From positions 6,069,164 to 6,133,163 of the forward strand of contig FN649741.1 of NCBI GenBank assembly GCA_000310025.1: 64,000 nt of DNA, written 5' to 3'. This document shows, piece after piece, positions 13,201-24,005 of this stretch. Both the position numbers and the translations under genes were made by a program. The stretch comes from Ectocarpus siliculosus. Taxonomy: Eukaryota; Sar; Phaeophyceae; Ectocarpales; Ectocarpaceae. Position 1 is the stretch's first letter; the number at the start of each line of letters is the position of its first letter. Under the pieces are notes generated by a model. The model searched no databases, was not told the DNA's origin, and saw nothing but the letters and a program-made list of their open reading frames with translations.

Positions 13201-15119
13201 CGCCTGAGAGCGGGCAGGGGCTTCTGGACGCGACTCCGTCGAAATATGGATGTGTGGTCAGTGACCCAGACCACCCCTTCAGCCGCGTTGACCCATCGCA
13301 CCTTCTGCAAATACCATGAATAGGCCGGTCCGTCAGGCCGGCAGGTGCCTTTCCAAAAGTCTAGCGTGAGGACGGCGCTGGCCACCTTGAGCCAATCAGA
13401 TCGTTCCACCGGCACGACGAAGGTCTTCAAGCCCCTACGTTCCAGAGCTGATGCGAAAGCCTTATCTTCCCCCCCGTCCAGTGGGTTCGTATCTGGGACG
13501 GGGAAAATAACGTTGCAATTCAGTTAGGGCCAGCTGTTATGGAAACAGTTCCCAACTGGGAATCCCGATATTACGCCTTTTACATCCAAACCCCCATGCG
13601 TCAGCAGGAGTTCTGCGCACTTGGTGGGAAAAGCACACCAAAGCGCTTTGTCAATCAGTGCTCGCCTCACAGAAACCCGTTTGCCATCAAACCTTCGAGG
13701 CTGTAGGCTACATTGCTGTGAGCCTCTCGGAGCCAAGTTTGGGGAGCTGGGGTGGAGTGTGTGTTCATCATGCTTGGAAAATAGGATTCCAATCCGGGAA
13801 TATTGGACGATCCTGCGTGGGAATTCCTCGTGCATTCCAAACTGGAATTGGTTGAAATTCCAATCTGGGAATTGTGAATTTACTTTCATATCCGAGGTTA
13901 CTCTGTGCACACTCCATTCTAGCTGCCCAAACTTGGCTCCGCAAAGCTCACAGCAGTGGACTGTACAGCCTCGGTGGTTTGATAAGGATCATGTCTCTTT
14001 GAGGCGAGGACTAAGTGTCGAAGTGCCGTGGTGGGCTCTGCTTGCTATCCAGTACGCAAACCTCCTCTTTTTGGGGGTGCTACAGTACAAAAATCACCGC
14101 TGCGCTGCTGGCTCTTCCCCTGGCGCCAGATCTTTTTGCTTTTTTGCCTCATCTGTCTCCTATCCTCGTTAACATACACGCCCCTCTTTCTTCAGTTTTC
14201 CACGAAAACGCATTTTGATTTTGATTTTGTGCCCATTTGAATTTTGATTTTCGGCTCTTCGTTACTATACGCCCTAACAACTGGCCTAAGAAAGGCCCGT
14301 GCACGACAGTCGCCAACTGGCTAGGCGGGAAGGAAGTAGACTACAAGTACATACATACGTTGTAGTCCATTCAACAACAGCTGTGCGTTACTCTACAGCT
14401 TCGAAGTTTAGATACAAGCTAACAACACGCGCAATGCGGGTACTTCACAACAACGACGCTTTGCACGGGTTATCAAACCAAAGCCACCAGTGTATTGCTG
14501 GCATGCGGTTGAGAGCGGCTCTCTATTAAGGAATAATAAAAACACACACAGAAAGACTACCCATTCGAGATATACCCACAGTCGAACGGGATGTGGTGGA
14601 GTCTTTTCAGTGAGTGGAGGGAAACCGGCTGGGTACTGGACTTATTTCGAGTCTTTTTAAGTCTATACACTGATGATTTATACCAGTGATGCCAGCTGGT
14701 GCTAAGTACAAAAACATCTGTATAGGTTTGTGCATGAGAATCACCCATGACAGGGATGACAGGGGACCCCGCGGACTGGACTATAGTTACATTTCGCATG
14801 TTTTGTCCCGGACAGGCTGGCGTCCTTACATCGTTACATTGGCCGGCTGGCTAGCGAGCCGGTGCTAACCAGGGGGGGTAACGCACAGTCAGGCTACAAA
14901 CCACTCGTAAATCATCGGGGTACACAGAGCAGGCTGCTGTTGCTGAGGATTTTGAAAAAAAAAAGGAAACTCACAGTCTCGCGCATCATTGCCGAAGCCG
15001 GGCAGAATGACCACTGGGCATTTTGCTGGCAACTTGAGTGCCATGGAGGGAGAGATAAACCCTTGAGCAGCGCCGCAACCCAGCGCCATCACGCAGAGCC
15101 AAAGCAACAGCCCCGCCAT
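10209..15119 (-). CDS. Plastid-targeted alpha/beta hydrolase (lipase/PGAP1-like)
   Basis: A complete seven-exon gene on the minus strand: 15119-14975, 13492-13302, 12435-12288, 11800-11754, 11454-11309, 10913-10876, 10441-10209; 315 aa, all phases consistent. The nucleophile elbow is VGHSAGGW (Ser135). The acid is probably Asp240 (MGDSCVP) and the base His263 (GVFHS). PGFGND (about residue 40) is the oxyanion-loop region, and VVPVERSDWLK plus YGSEGVVDRWL match the plant and algal plastid hydrolase group that resembles GPI-inositol deacylase PGAP1. The substrate is unknown; a lipid or ester is likely. The N-terminus, MAGLLLWLCVMALGCGAAQG then FISPS, is a signal peptide followed by Phe, as in stramenopile ASAFAP plastid leaders, so import into the secondary plastid is inferred. 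An alternative ATG lies seven codons upstream (15140). It is divergent from the dehydrogenase at 17072. Confidence 0.87.
13563..14100. repeat. Large imperfect inverted repeat in hydrolase intron 1
   Basis: Left arm about 13563-13768 and right arm about 13898-14100 pair as reverse complements at roughly 70-80% by eye, around a spacer of about 130 bp. The core GAGCCAAGTTTGGG(G/C)AGCT is nearly exact in both arms. Read outward from the spacer, both arms encode related peptides (PNLAP..SQQ...QPR.FD...VS.RR). The spacer carries clustered TTCCAA/GGAATT words. It lies wholly inside intron 1 of the hydrolase gene. Confidence 0.75.
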
Positions 15120-15140
15120 CCGATTTTCAATGCATGACAT

Positions 15141-17071
15141 GATGATGCCCGGGGTACTGGATGGGGATGGATTGGGGGTATGGTGGACTACGAACTACGA
15201 ACCTCTCTCCTCCCCCCCACGTCATCCGTCCGTCCCCGTCACCCCCCCGATTGGTTTGAATTTTTGAATCGATGTTATTTACAGTGCCAGACACCAGACA
15301 CCCGACAAAGACAGCTGTAACATCTACTACAGCAGTGAGAGGTCTTTCTGCCAGCAGCCCGGCGAATTCCCGGGGTCAGTTCCCCACCTCTCCTCCCGCT
15401 CTCGCTTTCAGGGACAGAGCCCAAGCAACGCGTCTTACCGGTGAGTGACGTGGCGAGTTGGCCAGCTGGTGCGTTTGCGTCCCATCTTTTCTGGGCGCGA
15501 GGAGGCTACATCATGGTCCACGCCGCTTGGTAGGTACATGTGTATTGTGTTTAACGCTACCAGCCGGCGGTCACACAGGAGAAATCCTTCACACCCTGCA
15601 CAGCCATAGGGTAGTCTCCAGCCTATAAGGTTTGTTCAACTGCATACATACCCAGCAGCAGTTGGTCGGAACTGCTGAAGGAAGGTTGGAACGTAGTACA
15701 CTAATAGTCATCAAGTAGTAGCACCCGGGTTCTGACCCATTCACCAAAACATTGGAGCCAGTGTAACCAACTACAGCAGCGTACGTATGTACTTCTACGT
15801 ATTTTTTTGTTAGTCTCTCAGGTTTGTGACGCCCAGTAAGTTGATTGGCAAATAGGCGACCTACAGCAGTAGTCATTGACCAAGATTCTGACCCAGTAAT
15901 ACACTGTACTACTGAACTGTACACGGAGTATATAGACTACTAAAAGTAGTTTGTTTTTATAGTTGGTTGATGTTTGGCAAGTATACACTTGCGAACAAGT
16001 GGTGCTTCGCGTACACCACTCAACAACAAAGTGAAGTCTTCCCGGTGCGTGATGTGTGTGTGCAGTCATTAGCACTTCAAGATGCTATTTGAGCTGTACA
16101 TCGAAGTACTTTGGGAGATCCTTCAAAATGCTACTTCTATTAAATACAGCAGAATTCGAGGCAGATTCCTTGTTTCTTTGGACGTTGTTGAGAGATTGCT
16201 CTCGCGTTCCTTCTCGCGTGCCTTCTGATTTCACGTCGGAGGTCGACACCGACTGCTGTGTTGTGTTTTTTTCGACGTAGGATTAAGCTGGTGGGACGTG
16301 CAGCCTACACCCGAATACTTGTTCAATTTACGGCTTGTACAACACCAAGTTGTTTACACTTATTAATTTCTATCATGAAACTCATGACGACGTGTCCGTG
16401 TCCACAACGTGTACCCACGCACAGTACAAAAACTTACATCATATCGCACTCACTCGTTGAATATTTATTTGTCCACACTAGAAGTATCCATCGGTTGTTT
16501 GGCCTGACCTTTGTGGCGTGTTGACAACGAACCACTCATTGCCTTACCACTCACAGCATTTGCATCCGGTAGTTATCCGCTGGGGACACCCTCAACTACA
16601 TACTCACCCAAACTTCTGAGCTTTGCTTCCAGGGGGAAATCAACAGGAGGACCCCTGCATCGCGTTTGAACAGGCCGATATTTAGTGCCTTTATTCCCCT
16701 CCTGGGATGAAGCGATATCAGGGCGTGGCTTCGCCTTTCCTCCTTGTTAGTGTCTGTCTAATCTACCAACTTATAGATGATCCTACGGGCCCAAACAGAC
16801 CAGAGACCACGGCAGTCCATATACATATCTTCGTGCGTTTCAGTCACACGTCAAGTAGGACAAGTTAAGGGATCTTCTTCCTAGCTCAGCCTAGGAGTGG
16901 AGTACCGACCTGATACGGCTCCTTCACCTTACGGTGACGACATTGCTTCTGTGCGTGTGTCCTTCATGCTTGTCCGTCCATGTTGTCCTGCCCCCCTTCC
17001 TTCACTTCAATCAAACCCGAGTGCATGCCGCCTAATCTGAACAGGTAGTTGAAGGGTCTGCGTGTCCAACC
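15141..17071. other. Divergent intergenic region
   Basis: About 1.9 kb between two divergently transcribed genes; it must hold both promoters. It is relatively AT-rich, with scattered short palindromic CTACTA/TAGTAG words (about 15600-16000). I recognise no coding sequence. The start of the downstream gene sits in a favourable context (CAACCATGG). Confidence 0.5.
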
Positions 17072-18442
17072 ATGGGCGGGAGGGCATCGTCTCTGAAGGC
17101 CAAGGCCCTCAACCAAGACCTCCGCGGAAAGCATTTCGTGGTCACGGGTGCCAACACGGGGCTGGGGTACACAACCTCTCGCGAGCTGGCCAAGATGGGG
17201 GCAAAGGTCACGCTAGCATGCAGGAGCGCGGAGAGAGGCCGGGATGCGGTCGAAAAGCTCCGCAAGGAGGCGCTGGCGAAGCCGGTTGCGGAGGTACGTG
17301 CGTAGTGGCCGTCTTCGTTTTCTGCTGAGAGTGGAGTACGGTGCTAAGTCGCGAGTAAGAACGTGCGACGGTGGCACGGTGCCATCATTTGTGGCCGCTC
17401 GCACTTGTGCCCCTTGGGATGTAGCTGTGTGCCCGTAATAGGGACGCAGCTGTACCACTCGAGGCTTTCTTTATCCGTCGCCATGGGTAATGCTTGTGTG
17501 CTGTCAGGAACGCCTCCCCTTTCCACCATTCTGGCAGGATTGACGGCCAAGAGTTGAGTAATAATAACTATAACAACTTCGTTCGTGACTGTCACGGTCG
17601 CGGCGTAGATTGCCACAAGGACGAGAGACAACTTTCCAACGTCTTGGGGGCCTATTTATCCGGTCCGTGTTCAGGGCGTTGATCTGCTTGAGGGACTCAG
17701 CGATGTCGATGTGCAAGTGGAGGTCCTGGACTTGGGAGTGCTGCAGTCCGTGGTCTCCTTCGCGCAGAGACTGAAGTCGTCCGGCCAGAAAATCGACGTT
17801 CTCATCAACAACGCCGGGATCATGGCCATCCCCACCGAGGAGCGCACCGTAGACGGCCTCGAGAAACAGATCGGGGTGAATCACTTCGGCACGCACCTTC
17901 TAACCAGATTGATGGAAAAGCAGATCATCGATGGAGGCCGCGTGGTGTTCCTCTCTTCCGTGGCGCATAAACATGGCGGTTGGGACTGGGACAACGTAAA
18001 CTACACCAAGCCCAACAAGTACGTGCCCATGATTGCGTACGGTCGGTCCAAGCTCGCAAACGTCCTCGACGCGAAGGCGTTCGCCGGGCACCTGAGCGAT
18101 CGCAGGATCAACACGTACGCGCTACATCCAGGGGTGGTCAACACTGACCTCTTTCGGAACGTTACCGACGGCCGCTTAATCTCTCGCGTTTTTCGGGTGG
18201 CGAAGTCTCTCGGTGCCTTTGTGCTGGCTTCCCCCCTCACGGGGTCGTTGACCACCCTGCGATGTGCGATCGATCCAGCACTCGCCGGCCCCGAGTTTTC
18301 GGGAAAATACTGGTCCCACATGAAGCAAGTCCAGCCGTCGGCGCTGGCGTCGGACCCTGCCAACCCGCCTCGCCTTTGGGAAATCACGGAGGAACTGCTG
18401 GAGACTAAGCTAGGAAAGAAGATCGAAAACCTCCTGAAGTAG
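17072..18442 (+). CDS. Short-chain dehydrogenase/reductase (retinol dehydrogenase/TIC32-like)
   Basis: Two exons, 17072-17293 and 17675-18442, joined in phase 0 (PVAE then GVDLL); 329 aa. A classical Rossmann SDR: cofactor motif TGANTGLG at residues 25-32, NNAG at 119-122, Ser168/169 in FLSSVAH, and catalytic Tyr196-x3-Lys200 in AYGRSKLAN, followed by [11 protein letters not shown] after the second strand favours NADP(H). Length and motifs fit the retinol dehydrogenase 11-14, WWOX-like and TIC32 group. The substrate cannot be told; a lipid aldehyde, retinoid or quinone is possible. No obvious leader peptide. The intron (381 bp) has GTACGT and TTCAG ends. A decayed copy of the 3' end lies downstream. 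Confidence 0.92.
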
Positions 18443-18569
18443 TCAGCTAGTTTGTGAAGGTGGCCGAGACAAGACAGCCAGTTGCTTGCAACGAAGTCCA
18501 TGCCTTGTAACAACATAAACCTTGTGCAGTTCGTGCTTTTAAGAATATTATTTCAAACGCTTCACTCGG

Positions 18570-19425
18570 GAACTGCTTTGAGGCGGAACTATTTTCGGCG
18601 GGTGTGCCCAAAGGGGGTGATTGCTTAGGCGGTTGGTGTGGTATTGCGTTCATTGGCGGTGTCGACTTTGAAGGACGCGGAAAAACGTATTTATGTATGG
18701 TGGTGATTTTTTGGCGGTAATGCCATATGGCAGAAGTTGTTTGGGCGGTAGGAAGTATTGGGGCAGCAGAATCGCTTTGAGTTGGCCCCAGGGTTACTGA
18801 ATTTTGTTTTTTTCAACTCGCTGTCTTTGCGTTAGCCCCGGGGTGTTCGTGTTCCGGCAAATTATTGGGGCGCCCCACGTGGCGTCGCACACAAACCCAC
18901 GGACGTCATTCCAAGTCGCCCCTCTAACTTTGAGGTAACCCCGGGTGTTTGTTTTCACCAAATTCAAACGATCCCCCCGGGATGCCTTCTCAAAGGATAT
19001 TATACGGTACGCTGGGGAAGAAAGGATATCGAAGGCCTCCTGATAGTTCGTGAAGGTAGCCGAGTTGCATCCAACAAGTCCGTTTTTTTGCAACAAAGCT
19101 TATGTATTGTGGCAAACCGTATGCAGTTCGAGCTATGTATGTACGTTTTATCCCAAGGGTTTACAGGCCGACGTGTTTTCGGCGGTAATGCCATTGAGCG
19201 GTAATTTTTTCAGCGGTAGACGGTATTGCGGATTTGGTGGTATCGAGTTTGGCGGAGGCGGTAAAACTTCTTTATATTGTGCTTTCTCGGCGGTAACGTC
19301 ATTCGGCGGTAAATTCTCGGTGGTTGTAGGCTGTTCTTGCGGTGTTGGCGGAGGCGGTGAAACAAGTAGAAGGCGGTATTCCGGTACCGCCAACCAGGGG
19401 GAATTTTCCCGGCGGTAACATTACC
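18570..19425 (+). repeat. Degenerate GGCGGTA-rich repeat region
   Basis: The word GGCGGTA or GGCGGT recurs irregularly, often as TTTCGGCGGTAA, most densely at 19185-19420. Spacing is uneven, so this is not a clean satellite; it looks like a decayed tandem duplication of the dehydrogenase 3' flank. Confidence 0.5.
19005..19310 (+). pseudogene. Decayed duplicate of the dehydrogenase 3' end
   Basis: The sequence from about 19005 aligns with the last codons and 3' flank of the dehydrogenase (18405 onward). GGGGAAGAAAGGATATCGAAGG then CCTCCTGA corresponds to AGGAAAGAAGATCGAAAACCTCCTGA, and both are followed by GTGAAGGT(G/A)GCCGAG and by GGCGGTAATGCCA further on (18715 and 19187). The coding part is short and broken. 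The copy and the original flank each lead into GGCGGTA-rich sequence. Confidence 0.6.
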
Positions 19426-19429
19426 GATT

Positions 19430-22400
19430 AACCCTTGCTATTTAGTGGAATAATTGTAGCATACGCTAAGGATAGAGAATGGAGATCAGACCGAAAACTT
19501 GCTGGTAGTATTTGTTTTCGATATGGCAAACGAAAGTGTAGGCCAAGAAAAACAGGCAGCTCGTAGAGAATAGGCCAAATATCCTTCGGCGTATCAGGCA
19601 CCAAAATCCCCGCTGTGTCCTTGAGCAAGTTTGGAAAAGGAGGTTGGGGGAATGTTTTCTTTTGCGAAAAAGGAACAAGATCCCTCTCGCGTCTTGCATT
19701 CGCCCTGGGGTTGTGTGTGTTTTCATGAGATCTCATACGTCGCGATCTTCTTCATCATGACAACGCACGAAGATTATAACTTGGAACACCTCTTGTGCAT
19801 TCTGTCCTAGGGACAGTATGAAGAAGGGCTACGGGGCAGTTCGGTAAGCGACCGCGGAACCAACCCCAAGGAATTGGCAACTATCTAGCAGCAACAACTG
19901 CTTCCTTGCATTGCGCTCTGTGGGAGAACCCGCGTTCGAATGGTAGCCATGGCTAAAACAAATCTTGTCCACAGTAGGTCGTATGGTACCTCTTCTTGGT
20001 TTTCACAACAGGAGACAACACGGTAACCCGTTGACCGCTACCGCTTTCTCTCTTCACGTGGGAATCCGCGATTCGTTCCACCTGCCCCCCCCCTGACTCA
20101 ACGACACCCAATCGCGTCACCTCCAACATATTACCCGATGTGTGCGCTCGTCTCAATTGTTCTAGCGCCGATCTACGCGGACCTATTCGACCGGCGAATA
20201 CGTATGAAACAGAGGCCTTTGACCCCTGCCCGCCAATAGTCCTCTTGGAGGGATGATTTGCCGCTTCTTCCATAGTATAGCTGGAGGAGGAAACTCTTCA
20301 AAGCACGGCAAACGGTTGCGAGGCTCCTTGTACTCCGTGAAGGAAAACCAACGCTCCTAACCAAGGCCTCCATGGATATGTTCTGGGGCAAGTCGGTATA
20401 CCTACAGCATCCCCGACATATTGCCTGCGTTGGGCGGGGGCAGGTAACCCAGGCCGATAGCTCTTGGCCAAATGAGGCTGCAAAATTAGTGTACAAGTAT
20501 GGTTCGACAACCCATGTCCGCCGCACGTTGTTGAAGACCAGCGACCAACACCGAAAAAAGGAGTGGCGGTTGTACTGTTCTGCAATGCAGGGTTCTGTGC
20601 TACAATCGAGACCCACCCCTCGAGGCACCGTACGCACCGTTGAACTTGAGAGAAAATTGCAGAGTGTCGACGCGATGACTCCAAGTTTCGTATATGCGCG
20701 TGAGAGCTTGTAGGTTGTCTTGTCCGCCCCCCTGCCAACACATTGTTCAATATTTTACTACAGTAATTGCACAGCAAGTCCGAAATACGATAGTAGAGAG
20801 ACACTGAGCGAACGTGCCTTTTGCTCTTCCCGGGACAACATCCAGCTTAAAAAAACTCCCGTATATCCATTACGACTGCCGCTCGTCATTGACCCTGGAT
20901 CCCCAGTCTCATGGCCTCCTTGATGGAATGCGCCACACGGCTAGCTAGGTACGGTCCAAAATCTGGAAGGAAACGGAGAGTTCAGCGGGAACAGACAGCA
21001 TGGAGCCGGAGTTGGAAGAGGCAAGTGAGCAGGAAACCAACAGCTGAGGCTGTACGGTGAAAATCGTATATAGCGACAAGAACTCAAATGGCGACGAGGA
21101 TGTGGAGGGATTTTACCCACTCGGGTGGTTCATCCAAGAATTATCAAGGAACGCAACAACGACCCATGCGATTTGCTGGCATGAGCGATCTACAAGCAAG
21201 AGGACCTGCGAAACACCACCCCCCGATCACGCCACAAGGCGCCCGCTTGAGATGCCTACCCCCTTGTGTCAATCGCACCAACCTTGCAGCACCACACGGA
21301 ATTACGCCTCCTGCGAGCAAACACGCAGCAACCCGGAAAACCACGCAGACAACAGCCTTGACATGGCAGGCACGGTTGGCCGGCAACTGCGCGTGTACAT
21401 CAACCATTGACAAGGACGCACCTCGACTATTGTGTAAACTTTCAAAAGAGCAACAAAGGGAAAACATATAGTACAATGGTGAAACGAGATAGATATTGCC
21501 TCCTTCAAAAGTGGATCTAGTGACCTCCGACAAACCAGTCCTTCCGGGGTCAACGCAACTTCTGACTGCTGCTGCGGACATCGCGCACATGCACGAACGT
21601 CAACAACCAAAGCGGCACGGCGACGCTAGTGCTACGTTTGCGAAATCTCCAGAGATGACAGAAGTGGAAACACACAGCCAGACGGACCTCAATCACAAAA
21701 TAACTCACTTTGGCGCCCAACTCCCACTGCTAGCCCCGTCGGTCCTGCTGTACCACCGCCGCAGTACACGATGACGTCCAGCTCCGAACCAAACGTCGCC
21801 TCTGACAACGGTTTCGCGGAATCGGCGGCACAGCGAAACGTAGGAATGCGTCACATCGTGAGAATACTTTCTAGCGCAACGACTGTTGTCGTGGAACGCT
21901 AATCAACGCACTTGCGGCGGGGGATTTTTTTATGTCTCGCCCTCAGCAAAAATGGCATGGTTCGGCCAAGCGTAAAGGGTTTTCGTGAAACAAGACTACC
22001 GGTTGTCTTGACGGGCGACGAGGGGGTCGGCCGTTGTCGGTGCGGTCGCCCGCAACGCTTGCGCTGCAGAAGACATCATAAAAAGGCGTCGTGCATAAAA
22101 AGACAGGAATACTTGACTTCCGCTGTGGCAATGGTCCGAGCCATGGCAGTCACATGCCCCCCGCTTGCCGTACATGTCCCATCTCCAGCGTACTCCAGCC
22201 ATGAATGCAAGAGGCGAAAGCTCTCCTTTCTCTGTTCCAACACGCCAAAAGCATTTTGTCATCTTCGTGTCGAATGATGGTGATACGGGCAGGGGTCGTC
22301 GAAGCCCACGGGCTTTGGTCGCATGCAGGTGAAGAAAGCATCGAATTCTTTCCAGTCGTTCCGCGATCGCCTCGTGAGAATCTTTCCCCAACGCATGCCT

Positions 22401-24005
22401 CCCCGTGATTCCTAGGGTATAGCGCCCCTTCTGCCCGCCGAAGCGCGTTTCAACACCTTCCGGTATCTATGGTATTACCCAACCCTAGTCGTACCGCCAA
22501 GCTCTCCGTGATGAAAACGGTGGCCGCTCTCTCCCACGTAAGACGTTTTCCACCAACTTTCAAAGTTCCTCAAGCAGCGATGACAAAATAAAGCAGAAGA
22601 CATGCTGGGAAAAGCACGAGTTCCAAGAAGCGGGAGGCGCAACCTCTCCAACAACGAGCCACGACCATCGTTTGCGGCTCTCAGCAGAAAGGAATCCAGG
22701 AAGATGCTTCGACCCAAAAGCCGGAAAAATCGGCACTGGAACCTCGGCAATTGACATATCATGAGAATTTCTGTGGGCCAAGAGAGATTTTTCACCCGGC
22801 ATTCAAGCTCAACACTGTGCCATGGCGAGTCGAAGTTGTGTGGTGAATACCAATGGACTTTTCGGGATTATTAGGAGAGCAACTCGACAGCTTGCGTGCC
22901 CGACTCGGCGGAAATGAAATAAAACGCTCGAGTATCTATGGGCGCGGGGAGCGGAACCCATCTTTGTTGTAGCGAGAAATTGTCTCTGAGGAATGTCAGG
23001 AAAAGGATCCCCCTGATAGAATCGCTACCTGTATGAACTGTGACCGTTAGAGACTTTCCATGCGTGACAGGTATCAATACCACTAGGGCTACACTGCTGT
23101 GTCGCCTGACAATGCAGCACCTGAGACCACGCCTTAACCGAAAAAAAGCAAATTTTCGATGTCTCGTAGACACTGCGCGACACGCGTGCACTGCGGCGTT
23201 CCGGCTCTTACCGCACAGCCTTCTCAATGGGCCCTCCGTGTCCACCGCCCCCGAAATTTTAGCAGCGGCGCAGAGATTGACCGCCACGGCCTGCTCTCCC
23301 AGTTCTACCCAAGAAGAACCAGCGCAGCCGCGCCTGAGACCAACGAGTGGTGCGACGGTGATCATGATTGTTTTAGATGCGCAGTTGCAGGCAGGGAGGG
23401 GTGGACCGATGGATGGGTTAGTTTTCAAAAGGAAGGACGACGACAGCCAAGTAACCCGGGGACAAAACAGAACTCCGGCCGGCCGGGCTAAATGACAAAC
23501 GCGTGAATCTTCACTTGTATTGAATCTTCACTAGTATCCAAGGCCGAACACCGGCTCTGGCTATGGTCGGTTCCGGGGTGGCATGTGCACACGATACACT
23601 GCCAAGACACACGGCCACCGCCCGTGTGTCGCCCCATGACACGAACGACTGAGTTGCCAGCAGAGCACCAGACGCCCGCGTGAGACAGACAGAACAGAGC
23701 CAAGCGACATGCGGACCCAGGGAAGCCAAGAAGATGGCGCCACGAGTTACGGGGCTGTGGGGACCGACTCACTTGCTGACCCTAACGGGGAACACCACGA
23801 ACGAGTCGAGCACTTGCGGCCGGATGCATCCAAACGATTGCTGTTTCGACGAATGGAGGCAGGGGGAAGGGTGGATGAACGGAAATGTGCACGGAGAGGG
23901 GGGACGATTGAAAGGGTCAAGCGATCTCAGTTCGGGCCACCGAGACATCGTTTAGCAGCACGTACACCTCCACAGGGACGGTCGGTGGATCCATGTATTG
24001 CAGCG
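19430..24005. other. Gene-poor intergenic region
   Basis: About 4.6 kb. Open frames up to 185 codons (22871-23428, minus) overlap frames on the other strand and contain no motif I recognise. I found no convincing splice-linked exon series. Confidence 0.4.

Noticed and set aside
13465-13476. A frameshift in hydrolase exon 2
   Set aside because: The G run (C run on the plus strand, 13469-13475) has seven bases, which keeps the frame open from TNPL through VVPVERSDW; no slip exists.
22871-23428. A 185-codon minus-strand ORF
   Set aside because: Frames on the plus strand are open over the same stretch, no motif is visible and no flanking splice partner was found.
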